64,000 nt of DNA from Roseobacter cerasinus (GCF_009811755.1 NZ_BLIV01000006.1:1-64000), one strand, 5' to 3'. Shown: positions 19,572 through 29,073, counted from the stretch's first letter. Notes: generated by a model not told the origin, from the letters alone. Translations and numbers: made by a program.

Positions 19572-19604
19572 ACCGGACTTCGGACACCGGGCCGAGCGAC
19601 GAGG

Positions 19605-19685
19605 GGTGGCCTGAAAGCCCACCCCACCTGCCAGCACAGAGGTCAGGACCGGCAGGTACGGTGGGCCTTTGGGCCACCGCCTTGG
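19605..19685. repeat. REP-like family A doublet, copies 2 and 3
   Basis: Two copies in inverted orientation: 19605-19632 (GGTGGCCTGAAAGCCCACC then CCACCTGCC) and 19651-19685 (GGCAGGTACGGTGGGCCTTT then GGGCCACCGCC). The pair can fold into a long hairpin, like a REPIN. It lies between the convergent ends of the sulfotransferase and fadB genes and could help stop transcription. Confidence 0.75.
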
Positions 19686-19700
19686 CACTGCGTGCCCGCT

Positions 19701-21902
19701 TCAGGCAGCTTTGGCGGTCTTACTGAATCGGCCGTAGAAGCTCTGCCCCTTCGCTGCCATCTCGCGCAACAACTTCGGGCAGGCAAAGCGGTCTCCAAAG
19801 GCGTCTGTCAGCTGGTCACAGCGCTCGGCGGCGTAAGGCGCGCCGATCATGTCGAGCCAGCTGAGCGGGCCGCCGGACCATGGTGCAAAGCCCCAGCCTA
19901 GGATCGCGCCCACATCCCCTTCACGGATGTCCATGAGCACGCCCTCTTCCAGCGCGCGCACCGCTTCCAGCGATTGCGCAAAGAGCAGGCGGTGCTGCAC
20001 ATCCGTCAGCTCCGGCTGATCGTCGGCCACGGGGTATTGGGCTGCCAGCCCCTCCCATAGCCCCTGGCGTTTGCCTTTTTCGTCGTAGGCATAGAACCCT
20101 GCAGAAGACTTCCGGCCCAACCGGCCTTCGCCTTCCATCCAGAAGATCACGTCATCCACGGCAGCGTCGGGATAGGCGTCACCCATGGCAGCCTTGGTGG
20201 CGCGGGCGATCTTGGCGCCGAGGTCGATCGAGGTCTCATCAACCAGTTGCAGCGGACCCAGCGGCATGCCGACCAGACGCGCCGCATTCTCGACCAGCGC
20301 AGGCTCAACCCCTTCGGCCACCATGCGGATGCCTTCGTTGATGTAAGGAATGATGCAGCGGTTGGCATAGAAGAAGCGGGCGTCGTTCACCACAATCGGT
20401 GTCTTGCGGATCTGGCGCACGTAGTCGAGCGCCTTGGCCACCGCGCGGTCGCCTGTACCCTTGCCCTTGATGATTTCCACCAGCAGCATCTTTTCCACGG
20501 GCGAGAAGAAGTGGATGCCGATGAACTGCTCAGGACGGCTTGACGCCTTGGCCAGCTCGGTGATCGGCAGGGTGGAGGTGTTGGAGGCAAAGATGCAATC
20601 CTCGGGGATCACCGCCTCGACCCTTTGCGTCATCTCGGCCTTGACCTTCGGGTCCTCAAAGACCGCTTCGATGATCAAGTCACAGCCCTTGAGTGCGTCG
20701 AGATCGCTGGTCGCCGTGATGAGGCTGAGAAGCTGCTCTTTCTTCTCCGGCGTGGTTTTCTTGCGCTGAATGCCTTTGTCGGCAAACTTGGCCGTATAGT
20801 CTTTGCCGCGGTCTGCCGCCTCCTGAGTCTGGTCGATCAGCACCACCTCGATGCCCGCCTGTGCGGAGACCAGTGCGATCCCCGCGCCCATCATACCGGC
20901 ACCGAGCACGCCCAGCTTTTTCACACGTTGATCGGCCACCTCCTGCGGGCGCACGGCCCCTTTCTCCAGCGCTTCCTTGTTGATGAAAAGCGATCGGATC
21001 ATCGCCTCCGACGAGGGGTTCATCAGAACGGAGGTGAACCAGCGCGCCTCGATCTTTAGCGCGGTGTCGAAAGGCACCAGCGCCCCTTCGTAAACTGCTG
21101 AAAGCAGCGCCTTGGCCGCCGGATAGACCCCTTGGGTCTTGCCGTTGACCATCGCCGAGGCGCCCACGAAGGTCATGAAACCCGCCGGGTGGTAAGGCGC
21201 GCCACCGGGCATCTTATAGCCCTTGGCGTCCCACGGCTTCACCAAATCAGCATCCTTGGCGCTCAGCACCCACGCGCGGGCGTCGGCCGTCGGATCGTCA
21301 GAAACCTCGTCGATCAGACCCGCGCCTTTCGCTTTCACCGGATCGACCAGCTTGCCCTCCAGCAGGAAGGGCGAGGCAGCCATGGCGCCCATCTTGCGCA
21401 CCAGCCGCGTGGTGCCGCCTGCACCGGGGAAGATGCCCACCATGATCTCGGGCAGGCCGATCTTGGCCCTGGGATTGTTGGCGGCAAAGATGCGATGACA
21501 GCTGAGCGGCAGCTCCAGCCCGATCCCAAGCGCCGTGCCGGGCAGGACGCAGGCAATCGGCTTGCCACCCTTCTGGGTCTTGGGATCCATCCCGGCCAGC
21601 TCGATCTTCCGCAGCAGGCGGTGCATGTCCATCACGCCCTCAAAGAGCCCCTTGGCCGGGGTCTCGCCCGCATCCGCCTTCATCTTGGCGATGAGGTTGA
21701 GGTCCATCCCACCCGCGAAAGAGCCCGCCTTGCCCGAGGTCAGGACGATGCCCTTCACCGCCTCATCGGCCAGCGCCTCATCTATCAGCGTATCGATCTG
21801 CGCAAGCCCCTCATAAGACATCACATTCATGGATTTGCCCGGTACATCCCAGGTGATCGTGGCAATGCCGTCGCTGTCGGTCTGACTTGTAAACTCGGTC
21901 AT
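19701..21902 (-). CDS. fadB: Fatty-acid oxidation complex alpha subunit (enoyl-CoA hydratase / 3-hydroxyacyl-CoA dehydrogenase)
   Basis: A 733-residue bifunctional enzyme for the second and third steps of beta-oxidation. The N-terminal crotonase part (about 1-190) shows LTSGKAGSFAGGMDL and GLPEIMVGIFPGAGGT; the dehydrogenase Rossmann motif GVLGAGMMGAGIA is near residue 335, with NTSTLPITELA and HFFSPVEKMLLVEII after it, and a complete C-terminal helical domain. It forms a trifunctional system with fadA, which lies upstream in the same direction. Its first codons duplicate a sequence 394 bp upstream, and its ATG overlaps the preceding small gene by ATGA. Confidence 0.93.
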   Translation of the reverse strand: MTEFTSQTDSDGIATITWDVPGKSMNVMSYEGLAQIDTLIDEALADEAVKGIVLTSGKAGSFAGGMDLNLIAKMKADAGETPAKGLFEGVMDMHRLLRKIELAGMDPKTQKGGKPIACVLPGTALGIGLELPLSCHRIFAANNPRAKIGLPEIMVGIFPGAGGTTRLVRKMGAMAASPFLLEGKLVDPVKAKGAGLIDEVSDDPTADARAWVLSAKDADLVKPWDAKGYKMPGGAPYHPAGFMTFVGASAMVNGKTQGVYPAAKALLSAVYEGALVPFDTALKIEARWFTSVLMNPSSEAMIRSLFINKEALEKGAVRPQEVADQRVKKLGVLGAGMMGAGIALVSAQAGIEVVLIDQTQEAADRGKDYTAKFADKGIQRKKTTPEKKEQLLSLITATSDLDALKGCDLIIEAVFEDPKVKAEMTQRVEAVIPEDCIFASNTSTLPITELAKASSRPEQFIGIHFFSPVEKMLLVEIIKGKGTGDRAVAKALDYVRQIRKTPIVVNDARFFYANRCIIPYINEGIRMVAEGVEPALVENAARLVGMPLGPLQLVDETSIDLGAKIARATKAAMGDAYPDAAVDDVIFWMEGEGRLGRKSSAGFYAYDEKGKRQGLWEGLAAQYPVADDQPELTDVQHRLLFAQSLEAVRALEEGVLMDIREGDVGAILGWGFAPWSGGPLSWLDMIGAPYAAERCDQLTDAFGDRFACPKLLREMAAKGQSFYGRFSKTAKAA
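21861..21902 (-). repeat. Direct repeat of the fadB 5' end, functional copy
   Basis: Codons 1-14 of the intact fadB gene. Compared with 22255-22296, the first 39 bases differ at five positions; four are synonymous third positions and one changes Ser2 to Thr. Homology stops abruptly at about codon 14. Confidence 0.85.
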
Positions 21903-22222
21903 TTTTCGTCTCCGGGAATTAGGCCCAATTCAATCAGCTTCTTTTCCATATTATCGTCGTGATTTTCTGGGTGAGGCCACGTATCGATGGTGCACCAAAG
22001 ATTGTCCAAAGTGCCTGGTCCGGGATGGCTGGCAATCGCGTCCCAATACTTGGCTTGAAATTTTGCAAAGTCGGATTCGCTGATGTTTGAGTTCTGCCAT
22101 GTCCCCGTACTCGAGCCACCTGGACCTGTACGAAAATCATAGTTGTCGGCAATGCCAGCTAGTTTGTTCCTGAGCGTCGAACCGCTGTCACCTGTGATAG
22201 AGACTCTGATGATTGCTCTCAT
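21899..22222 (-). CDS. Small protein of unknown function inserted at the start of fadB
   Basis: A 107-residue protein that I do not recognise. It opens with a beta-strand-like MRAIIRVSI, then a helix (STLRNKLAGI), a Gly/Ser-rich loop, a helix (SDFAKFQAKYWDAIA) and a strand LWCTIDTW, a pattern compatible with a small ferredoxin-like fold; this is inference. The start overlaps a 25-codon leader by ATGA, and its stop overlaps the fadB ATG in the same way. A hand count gives about 49% G+C over 21901-22260, clearly lower than fadB or fadA. It lies exactly between two copies of the fadB 5' end and appears to be acquired. Confidence 0.7.
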   Translation of the reverse strand: MRAIIRVSITGDSGSTLRNKLAGIADNYDFRTGPGGSSTGTWQNSNISESDFAKFQAKYWDAIASHPGPGTLDNLWCTIDTWPHPENHDDNMEKKLIELGLIPGDEK

Positions 22223-22296
22223 CGTGCCGATTCCCGTGATTGCTTAGCAAAGCTTGTGATGCCATCGCTATCGGTTTGACTTGTAAACTCGCTCAT
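22219..22296 (-). CDS. Chimeric 25-residue leader: fadB N-terminus remnant plus new tail
   Basis: The short frame reads MSEFTSQTDSDGIT, matching the fadB start, then an unrelated 11-residue tail SFAKQSRESAR and a stop. Its ATG overlaps the stop of the upstream NTF2-like gene (ATGA), and its stop overlaps the start of the 107-residue gene (ATGA). It keeps the ribosome site AAAGGACCCG, presumably the original fadB one. Whether the peptide itself does anything is unknown; translational relay is the simplest role. Confidence 0.6.
   Translation of the reverse strand: MSEFTSQTDSDGITSFAKQSRESAR
22255..22296 (-). repeat. Direct repeat of the fadB 5' end, remnant copy
   Basis: Counterpart of 21861-21902; it encodes MSEFTSQTDSDGIT and then diverges completely. 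It occupies the position where fadB would start if the 394-bp segment were absent. Confidence 0.85.
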
Positions 22297-23243
22297 GTGC
22301 GGGTCCTTTCTTGGATCGTTCTGAGGGTCACCAGAGCCGTCGACGGCTTGGGGACATTGTAGGGAAACCTGGTGTTGGACAGGGAATTCGTGACGGATTT
22401 CAGATACCAGGTGGTGCCCTGGCGTTTGAGTATCATACGGGATTTGATCGGGCCGAAGACGCTGACCTCTCCGTTGTAGAAGTCGGTGGCGTGGTAGCCG
22501 CAGATGAGATCGCTGGCGATGAACTCCGCCCGTTCCGCGCGCCGCTCCAGCCGGTCGGCGCCGCGATCCTGCATCTCCCGGCGCAGCATGTCGAAAAACG
22601 GGCGCACCTCGTTTGGCGCTGAAATGATCGTGTCGAGCGCTTCCGTGTGCGAGCTGTAGGGGAAGAGCAGACAGCTGCAATAGGCGTCAAAATCCTCCTC
22701 GGTGGTGGCCTCGGAGAGCTCGTCGATGAAGCTCTGATAGATGATCCGCGGGTCAACGGACTGGCGGCGCGCGTCGTTCTCAGGCGAGGCCAGCGCCTCG
22801 GGGCGCGCGCCATCACGGTGCACATGCGGAATGTGGATGGGCCAATGCGGGTTGTCGAGCATGCATTCCACTTCCAGCACCTTCCAAAGCCCCTCCTCGC
22901 GCAGAAGCACCATGCGGTTGGCGTAGCTGTCGACCACTGGCACCGCATTGTTCAGCGTGTGGGTCACGTGATGCCCGGTCATGTAGTTCTCGCTCATGAA
23001 TTCCGCGTCGGTGGCCAACCGTACCAGATGCGTGGCCCCGCGCCCCAGGAGGGCATCGCGGAAGGCCGTGAGGCCGATGATCAGGTCCTCGGCCGTCTCC
23101 ACGACGATCTCAGTGCTTTGGGTGCGTTGAAGATGCGGCAGTTTGATCCGCGCCTGCGCCACTTCCCAGTCGCCGTCCATCAGGGCGCGGGAGAGCACGT
23201 CCAGCGTTTCCTGATAGACGGTAAGGGCGGTGACGCCGGCCAT
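22293..23243 (-). CDS. Tandem NTF2-like (SnoaL-type) protein of unknown function
   Basis: A 316-residue cytoplasmic protein between fadA and fadB. Two similar halves can be seen: each has an early helical segment, a middle with ...ATHLVRLATDAEFMSENYMTGHH versus ADRLERRAERAEFIASDLICGYHATDF, and ends in a strand such as LLREEGLWKVLEVECML or ILKRQGTTWYLKSVTNSL. This suggests duplicated NTF2-like domains. It has no recognised activity; the position in the operon suggests a role in fatty-acid breakdown. It starts 6 bases past the fadA stop. Confidence 0.65.
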   Translation of the reverse strand: MAGVTALTVYQETLDVLSRALMDGDWEVAQARIKLPHLQRTQSTEIVVETAEDLIIGLTAFRDALLGRGATHLVRLATDAEFMSENYMTGHHVTHTLNNAVPVVDSYANRMVLLREEGLWKVLEVECMLDNPHWPIHIPHVHRDGARPEALASPENDARRQSVDPRIIYQSFIDELSEATTEEDFDAYCSCLLFPYSSHTEALDTIISAPNEVRPFFDMLRREMQDRGADRLERRAERAEFIASDLICGYHATDFYNGEVSVFGPIKSRMILKRQGTTWYLKSVTNSLSNTRFPYNVPKPSTALVTLRTIQERTRT

Positions 23244-23248
23244 GGCGC

Positions 23249-24460
23249 TTACACGCGCTCGATGATGGTGGCAGCCCCCATCCCGCTTGCGATGCAGAGC
23301 GTGGCGAGACCGGTTTCCTTATCCGCACGCTCCATCTCATCGAGCAGGGTGCCGATGATCATCGCGCCGGTGGCTCCAAGCGGGTGACCCATGGCGATAG
23401 AACCGCCGTTCACGTTGACCTTGCCGTGGTCTACATCGAAGGCCTGCATGAAGCGCAAGACGACCGAGGCAAAGGCCTCGTTGACTTCGAAGAGATCGAT
23501 GTCTTTTATCTCCATGCCGTTGTCGGCAAGAATCTTCTCGGTCACGGGCACAGGGCCTGTCAGCATGATCGTGGGGTCGGTTCCGATCTTGGCAGTGGCT
23601 TTGATGCGCGCGCGGGGTTTCAGCCCGTGCGTTTCACCGAACGCCTTCGAGCCGATCAGCAGGGCGGCTGCACCGTCCACGATGCCGCTCGAATTGCCTG
23701 CGTGGTGAATGTGGTTGATCTTCTCTAGGTGCGGGTACTTCATCAGCGCGACCTTGTCGAAGCCCGGCATGACCTCGCCCATGGCCTGAAAGGCAGGGTT
23801 CAAACCGCCCAAGGACTGCATGTCGGTCTGAGGCCGCATATATTCGTCATGATCAAGGATCGGCAGGCCGTTCTGGTCCGTGATCTCGATGACGGATTTG
23901 GCAAAGCGCTTCTCATCCCAGGCCTGTTTTGCCCGGCGCTGAGACTCAACGGCCAGTTGGTCCGCATCATCGCGGGTGAAGCCATATTCTGTCGCGATGA
24001 TGTCGGCGCTGATCCCCTGCGGCACAAAGTATTGCTCCATGGCAATCGACGGATCGACGGCAACCGCGGCCCCATCTGAGCCCATGGCCACGCGCCCCAT
24101 CATCTCGACACCACCCGCGATATAGCCGTCGCCCGCACCGCCGCGTACTTGGTTGGCCGCAAGGTTCACCGCCTCCATACCGGACGCACAGAAGCGGTTG
24201 ATCGCAAGGCCCGGGATGCGCTCATCAAGGTCTGAGGCCAGCACGGCGGAGCGTGCCAGGCAGCCGCCTTGTTCCATCACTTGTGTGACGTTGCCCCAGA
24301 TCACGTCCTCGACGGCATGGCCTTCCAGGTTGTTGCGCGCCTTCACGGCGTTCAGCGTCTGAGCCGACAGGCGCAGCGCGGTCACCTCATGCAAGGCGCC
24401 GTCCTTGCGACCCTTCCCGCGCGGGGTGCGCAGCGCGTCATAGATATAGGCTTCGGTCAT
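23249..24460 (-). CDS. fadA: Acetyl-CoA acyltransferase (3-ketoacyl-CoA thiolase)
   Basis: A 403-residue thiolase for the last step of beta-oxidation. The acyl-accepting cysteine is in RFCASGMEAVN near residue 90, and the C-terminal signatures NGGSIAMGHPLGATGAM and CIASGMGAA are complete. ATG at 24460 follows CAAGGAGAGACAA. It lies downstream of a GST gene (39-base gap) and upstream of the NTF2-like gene and fadB, which together form one minus-strand operon. Confidence 0.92.
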   Translation of the reverse strand: MTEAYIYDALRTPRGKGRKDGALHEVTALRLSAQTLNAVKARNNLEGHAVEDVIWGNVTQVMEQGGCLARSAVLASDLDERIPGLAINRFCASGMEAVNLAANQVRGGAGDGYIAGGVEMMGRVAMGSDGAAVAVDPSIAMEQYFVPQGISADIIATEYGFTRDDADQLAVESQRRAKQAWDEKRFAKSVIEITDQNGLPILDHDEYMRPQTDMQSLGGLNPAFQAMGEVMPGFDKVALMKYPHLEKINHIHHAGNSSGIVDGAAALLIGSKAFGETHGLKPRARIKATAKIGTDPTIMLTGPVPVTEKILADNGMEIKDIDLFEVNEAFASVVLRFMQAFDVDHGKVNVNGGSIAMGHPLGATGAMIIGTLLDEMERADKETGLATLCIASGMGAATIIERV

Positions 24461-24499
24461 TTGTCTCTCCTTGTCGCACAAGAGGCGCGGTTTTCCGGG

Positions 24500-25138
24500 T
24501 CAGGCGCGATCAGCGGGGCTGCCGGGCATGAGGTCATAGGGGGCCTTCCAGCCCGGGGTGTCTGACAGGCGGGTGAGCCACGTGTCGATGTGAGGCCACT
24601 CGCTCCGGTCAAACCCGAAGGGCTCGGGGTAGTAAAGGTATCCGCAGCAACTGATGTCGGCATTTGTGACCCCATCGCCAACCACCCAGTCGCGGTTCTG
24701 CAGATGCGCGTCGAGCACCGCATAAGCTGCCTTGAGGCGCCCTTGCATGAAGGCGATCACTTCTGCGGGCCGCTTGTCTTCCGGCAGGAAATTCATCAGG
24801 AACCGCGTCATGCCCGCCGCCGAGCTGAGCTTGTGGTTGTCCCAAAGCAACCAGCGCAGAACCTCGCGCCGCTCAGCGGCGTCACTGCCTCCCAGCTTGC
24901 CGGATTTCTCGGACACATAGTCCTGGATGACGCCCGATTGCGTGAGCCGCAGATCGCCATCCACCAGCACCGGGGCCTCTCCCATCACATTGACGGTCTC
25001 GCGGTAGTCTTCTGACCGCGTCTCGCCGCCAAAAAAGTCGACCTTTACAGGCTCCCAATCGAGGCCCGAGAGTTCAAGCGCGAGTGCCGCCTTGTAGGAG
25101 TTGCCGCTTTCGCCGAAGCAATAGAGTTGCATGGTCAT
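24500..25138 (-). CDS. Glutathione S-transferase family protein
   Basis: A 212-residue protein with an N-terminal thioredoxin-like domain (MQLYCFGESGNSYKAALALE, cis-proline in GEAPVLVDG) and an all-helical C-terminal domain containing the N-capping DISCCGYLYY region. The likely catalytic Ser is in ESGNSYK near residue 13. Substrate is unknown; it may detoxify reactive acyl or carbonyl products of beta-oxidation, since it heads the fadA-fadB operon. An ATG two codons later (25132) is an equal start candidate. Confidence 0.8.
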   Translation of the reverse strand: MTMQLYCFGESGNSYKAALALELSGLDWEPVKVDFFGGETRSEDYRETVNVMGEAPVLVDGDLRLTQSGVIQDYVSEKSGKLGGSDAAERREVLRWLLWDNHKLSSAAGMTRFLMNFLPEDKRPAEVIAFMQGRLKAAYAVLDAHLQNRDWVVGDGVTNADISCCGYLYYPEPFGFDRSEWPHIDTWLTRLSDTPGWKAPYDLMPGSPADRA

Positions 25139-25179
25139 AAGGGATCGTCTTTCCGTGTTGGGGGAGAGGTCGGGATTTG

Positions 25180-25200
25180 AGTATTTCTGGAAGGGTGAAG
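25180..25200 (+). repeat. Repeat family B, left arm of an inverted pair
   Basis: AGTATTTCTGGAAGGGTGAAG. It matches the reverse complement of 25347-25367 at 18 of 21 positions and the ATATTTxTGGCCAGAAGAAG family elsewhere more loosely. The pair brackets about 145 bases of non-coding DNA. Confidence 0.55.
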
Positions 25201-25346
25201 CAGACTTTCGAACTGTCCTGAACGACTTGTTAACCCTGATCGGGTCAGCATGACAGTACGGTACAGGCTGGAGAGCCGATGACCGTGAAGGGTGAAGGCG
25301 TTTCGGTCGGGATGGCCAACGCCTAAAGAGCGAAGCGTCTTCGCGT

Positions 25347-25370
25347 CTTCACCCTTCGCCAAATACTCCC
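25347..25370 (-). repeat. Repeat family B, right arm of an inverted pair
   Basis: On the minus strand GGGAGTATTTGGCGAAGGGT then GAAG. Together with 25180-25200 it makes an imperfect inverted repeat about 188 bp from end to end. The 277-base gap between GST and the acyl-CoA dehydrogenase gene holds nothing else I can name; a 94-codon frame through it has no gene-like character. Confidence 0.55.
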
Positions 25371-25415
25371 GCCGGAGGCGGCTCAACGGATCACACCACC
25401 CTGCCGATTGACTGG

Positions 25416-26573
<1,158 letters not shown>

Positions 26574-26736
26574 GTAGCGTCCTCCCAAACGCGCATGTTC
26601 CCTGCAAACGTCAAGTACCGCGCCATGCGCCTGCGGCAAACCAAATCCGCCCGTCGCACCCGCACCCGGCCAAGACAACCGTGGCACATTGCGTCAGGCG
26701 GAACGGGTGGGGCATCAGCGGATTCCTCTCAAATGA

Positions 26737-26769
26737 CAGGTGGGGTGGGCTTTCAGGCCACCCCTCCCA
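26737..26769 (-). repeat. REP-like repeat family A, copy 4
   Basis: CAGGTGGGGTGGGCTTTCAG followed by GCCACCCCTCCC; single copy between two acyl-CoA dehydrogenase genes, 3' of the longer one. Confidence 0.7.
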
Positions 26770-26772
26770 GGG

Positions 26773-28554
26773 CTAGAAGTTGGCGGCATCGAGCGCCATG
26801 ACAGTGTCCGCCCCGGTCTCGATCCGGCTCAGGTGCAGGGCTGTTGCGGGCAATTGACGCGCCATGTAATAGCGCCCGGTGTGGAGCTTTGTTTCGTAGA
26901 AATCGACGTCTGAGGCGCCGCCTGCCAGCGCATCTTTCGCCGCCTTGCCCATCTTCGCCCACATCAGGCCGAGGCAGACATGCCCGAACATATGCATGAA
27001 ATCATAGGACCCCGAGAGCGCATTGTTGGGATTTTTCATGCCGTTCTGCATGAAGTACATTCCCGCCGCCTGCAGATCCTTGCTCGCGCGCTTCAGCGGC
27101 TCCAGGAACTGCGCGTCGAACTCTGCGTCCTGCCCGGCATTCTCCTTGATGAAGCCTTTGACCAGCTCGAAGAACGCCATCACATGCTTGCCGCCGTCCT
27201 GTGCCAGTTTACGACCGACGAGGTCGAGCGCCTGCACGCCGTTGGCACCTTCGTAGATCATCGCGATCCGCGCGTCGCGGGCGAACTGCGACATGCCCCA
27301 CTCCTCGATATAGCCATGCCCGCCATAGACCTGCTGCGCCTTGATGGTCATGTCGTAACCCTGGTCGGTCAGGAAGCCCTTGATCACCGGCGTCAGCAGC
27401 GACACCAGACCATCCGCGTCCTTGTCGCTAGACCGGTGCGCGGCATCGATCATCGTCGCACCCCAAAGGATGAAGGCACGCGCGCCCTCGGCAAAGCTCT
27501 TCTGGTCCATCAGGGCACGGCGGATGTCCGGGTGCACGATCAGCGGATCGGCTGGGCCTTTGGGGTTCTTCACGCCGGTCACGTCGCGGCCCTGCAGCCG
27601 ATCCTTAGCGTAGTCTAATGCGTTCTGATAGGCGACTTCCGCCTGGCTCAGCCCCTGCATGCCCACACCCAGACGCGCCTCGTTCATCATGGTGAACATC
27701 GCGCGCATGCCCTTGTGTTCTTCGCCCAGCAGATAACCGGTCGCACCGTCGTAGTTCATCACGCAGGTGGAGTTGCCGTGGATGCCCATTTTCTCTTCGA
27801 TCTTGCCAACGGCCACACCATTGCGCGCACCAAGGCTGCCATCGTCGTTCACGCATATTTTTGGAACAATGAAGAGCGACACGCCCTTGATGCCCTCCGG
27901 CGCGCCGGTGATCTTGGCCAGCACAAGGTGGATGATGTTGTCGGACATGTCGTGCTCACCGGCGGAGATGAAAATCTTCTGCCCGGTGATGCGATAGCTG
28001 CCATCACCCTGCGGTTCGGCCTTGGTGCGCATCAGGCCCAGATCGGTGCCGCAATGCGGCTCAGTCAGGTTCATCGTGCCGGTCCAGTCGCAGGCGACCA
28101 TCTTGGGCAGATACATGTCCTTCTGCGCCTCGGTGCCATGGGCCAGTATGGCGGACGCCGCACCATGTGTCAGGCCCTGATACATGGTGAATGCCATATT
28201 CGCGCCCGAGAACATCTCACCCACCGCCGTGCCGATGACGCAGGGCATGTTCTGCCCGCCATATTGCTCCGGCATATCAAGGCCGGGCCAGCCGCCCTCC
28301 TTGACCTGGTCAAAAGCCGCCTTGAAGCCCGTCGGCGTGCGCACAACACCGTTCTCCAGCGTACAGCCCTCAGTGTCGCCCACAACATTCAGGGGCGCCA
28401 GCACGTCTGAGCTCAGCTTGCCCGCTTCTTCCAGAATCGCGGAGGTGAAATCCGCCTCCAGCTCGTCATAGCCGGGAGTGTTCTGCTCAGTGACCTTCAG
28501 CACATCATGCAGCACGAATTGCAGATCTTTGGTCGGGGCGGTGTAGCGGGGCAT
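26773..28554 (-). CDS. Long-form acyl-CoA dehydrogenase (FadE/DmdC-like)
   Basis: A 593-residue acyl-CoA dehydrogenase with the extra C-terminal domain of the long family. Motifs include [41 protein letters not shown] and [20 protein letters not shown], then the extended helical C-terminus (DADFYETKL-like region). Proteins of this type act on fatty acyl-CoAs; the DMSP-pathway enzyme DmdC belongs to the same family, and sequence alone does not separate them. It lies 35 bases after a MerR gene on the same strand, probably its regulator. Confidence 0.85.
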   Translation of the reverse strand: MPRYTAPTKDLQFVLHDVLKVTEQNTPGYDELEADFTSAILEEAGKLSSDVLAPLNVVGDTEGCTLENGVVRTPTGFKAAFDQVKEGGWPGLDMPEQYGGQNMPCVIGTAVGEMFSGANMAFTMYQGLTHGAASAILAHGTEAQKDMYLPKMVACDWTGTMNLTEPHCGTDLGLMRTKAEPQGDGSYRITGQKIFISAGEHDMSDNIIHLVLAKITGAPEGIKGVSLFIVPKICVNDDGSLGARNGVAVGKIEEKMGIHGNSTCVMNYDGATGYLLGEEHKGMRAMFTMMNEARLGVGMQGLSQAEVAYQNALDYAKDRLQGRDVTGVKNPKGPADPLIVHPDIRRALMDQKSFAEGARAFILWGATMIDAAHRSSDKDADGLVSLLTPVIKGFLTDQGYDMTIKAQQVYGGHGYIEEWGMSQFARDARIAMIYEGANGVQALDLVGRKLAQDGGKHVMAFFELVKGFIKENAGQDAEFDAQFLEPLKRASKDLQAAGMYFMQNGMKNPNNALSGSYDFMHMFGHVCLGLMWAKMGKAAKDALAGGASDVDFYETKLHTGRYYMARQLPATALHLSRIETGADTVMALDAANF

Positions 28555-28589
28555 CCTGGTCTCTCTCCCTGAAGGCGTGATGGCGTGTG

Positions 28590-28991
28590 TTACTCGGCGG
28601 CGCTGCGCGGCGTGCGCAAGGAGGTCAGCATCTCTTCACCCCATTTGAGTTGTTCTGTCAGTTCGGCAATGGCCTCGTTCAGCGCGTCGCGTTGGCTGAC
28701 CAGATCGGCAAGACGGTCGCGTGCAACCTCATAGGTCCGCTGCAACTGGGTCTGTTGCTGGTCACCCATGTCATAGAGGTCCAGCAACTGGCGGATTTCT
28801 TCGAGGCTGAAGCCGAATTTCTTGCCCCGCAGGATCAGCTTGAGCCGCGCGCGGTCGCGGCGGGTAAAGAGACGTCTTTGTCCTTCGCGAATGGGGAACA
28901 GCAGCTCCTTTGACTCGTAAAAGCGCAAGGTGCGCGGCGTGACGTCGAATGCGTCACACATCTCGCGGATGGTCATAATTTCGTCGGTCAT
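28590..28991 (-). CDS. MerR family regulator, proximal to acyl-CoA dehydrogenase
   Basis: A 133-residue regulator: winged-helix DNA-binding N-terminus ([20 protein letters not shown]), then a hydrophobic coiled-coil dimerisation helix rich in Gln/Leu ([19 protein letters not shown] onwards). It lacks the metal-binding cysteines of MerR/CueR, matching the LiuR-like subgroup that controls acyl-CoA catabolism. Start at 28991. A second regulator of the same type is just upstream, and a candidate ACGT-rich box precedes this gene. Confidence 0.85.
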   Translation of the reverse strand: MTDEIMTIREMCDAFDVTPRTLRFYESKELLFPIREGQRRLFTRRDRARLKLILRGKKFGFSLEEIRQLLDLYDMGDQQQTQLQRTYEVARDRLADLVSQRDALNEAIAELTEQLKWGEEMLTSLRTPRSAAE

Positions 28992-29057
28992 CGTCGCTAC
29001 TCTTCTCACATCGGAATGCGGCACAAATATGAACTGGGGGGTCAACTACAACGCGAG

Positions 29058-29073
29058 ATAACGTTTACGTAAC
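29058..29073. promoter_or_regulatory. ACGT-repeat box, possible LiuR-type MerR operator
   Basis: Reads ATAACGTTTACGTAAC; two ACGT tetramers separated by two bases with flanking A/T, in the upstream region of the MerR-acyl-CoA dehydrogenase pair. Similar ACGT-containing palindromes are known for LiuR regulators. Assignment is by position and resemblance only. Confidence 0.4.

Noticed and set aside
21861-22296. Sequencing or assembly error explaining the doubled fadB start
   Set aside because: The copies differ at several mainly synonymous positions and the intervening DNA is a coherent reading frame with exact ATGA junctions, unlike a misassembly.
26773-28554. Firm DmdC (DMSP pathway) assignment
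   Set aside because: No dmdA, dmdB-type or dmdD neighbour is evident, and many FadE-type paralogues share the same motifs.
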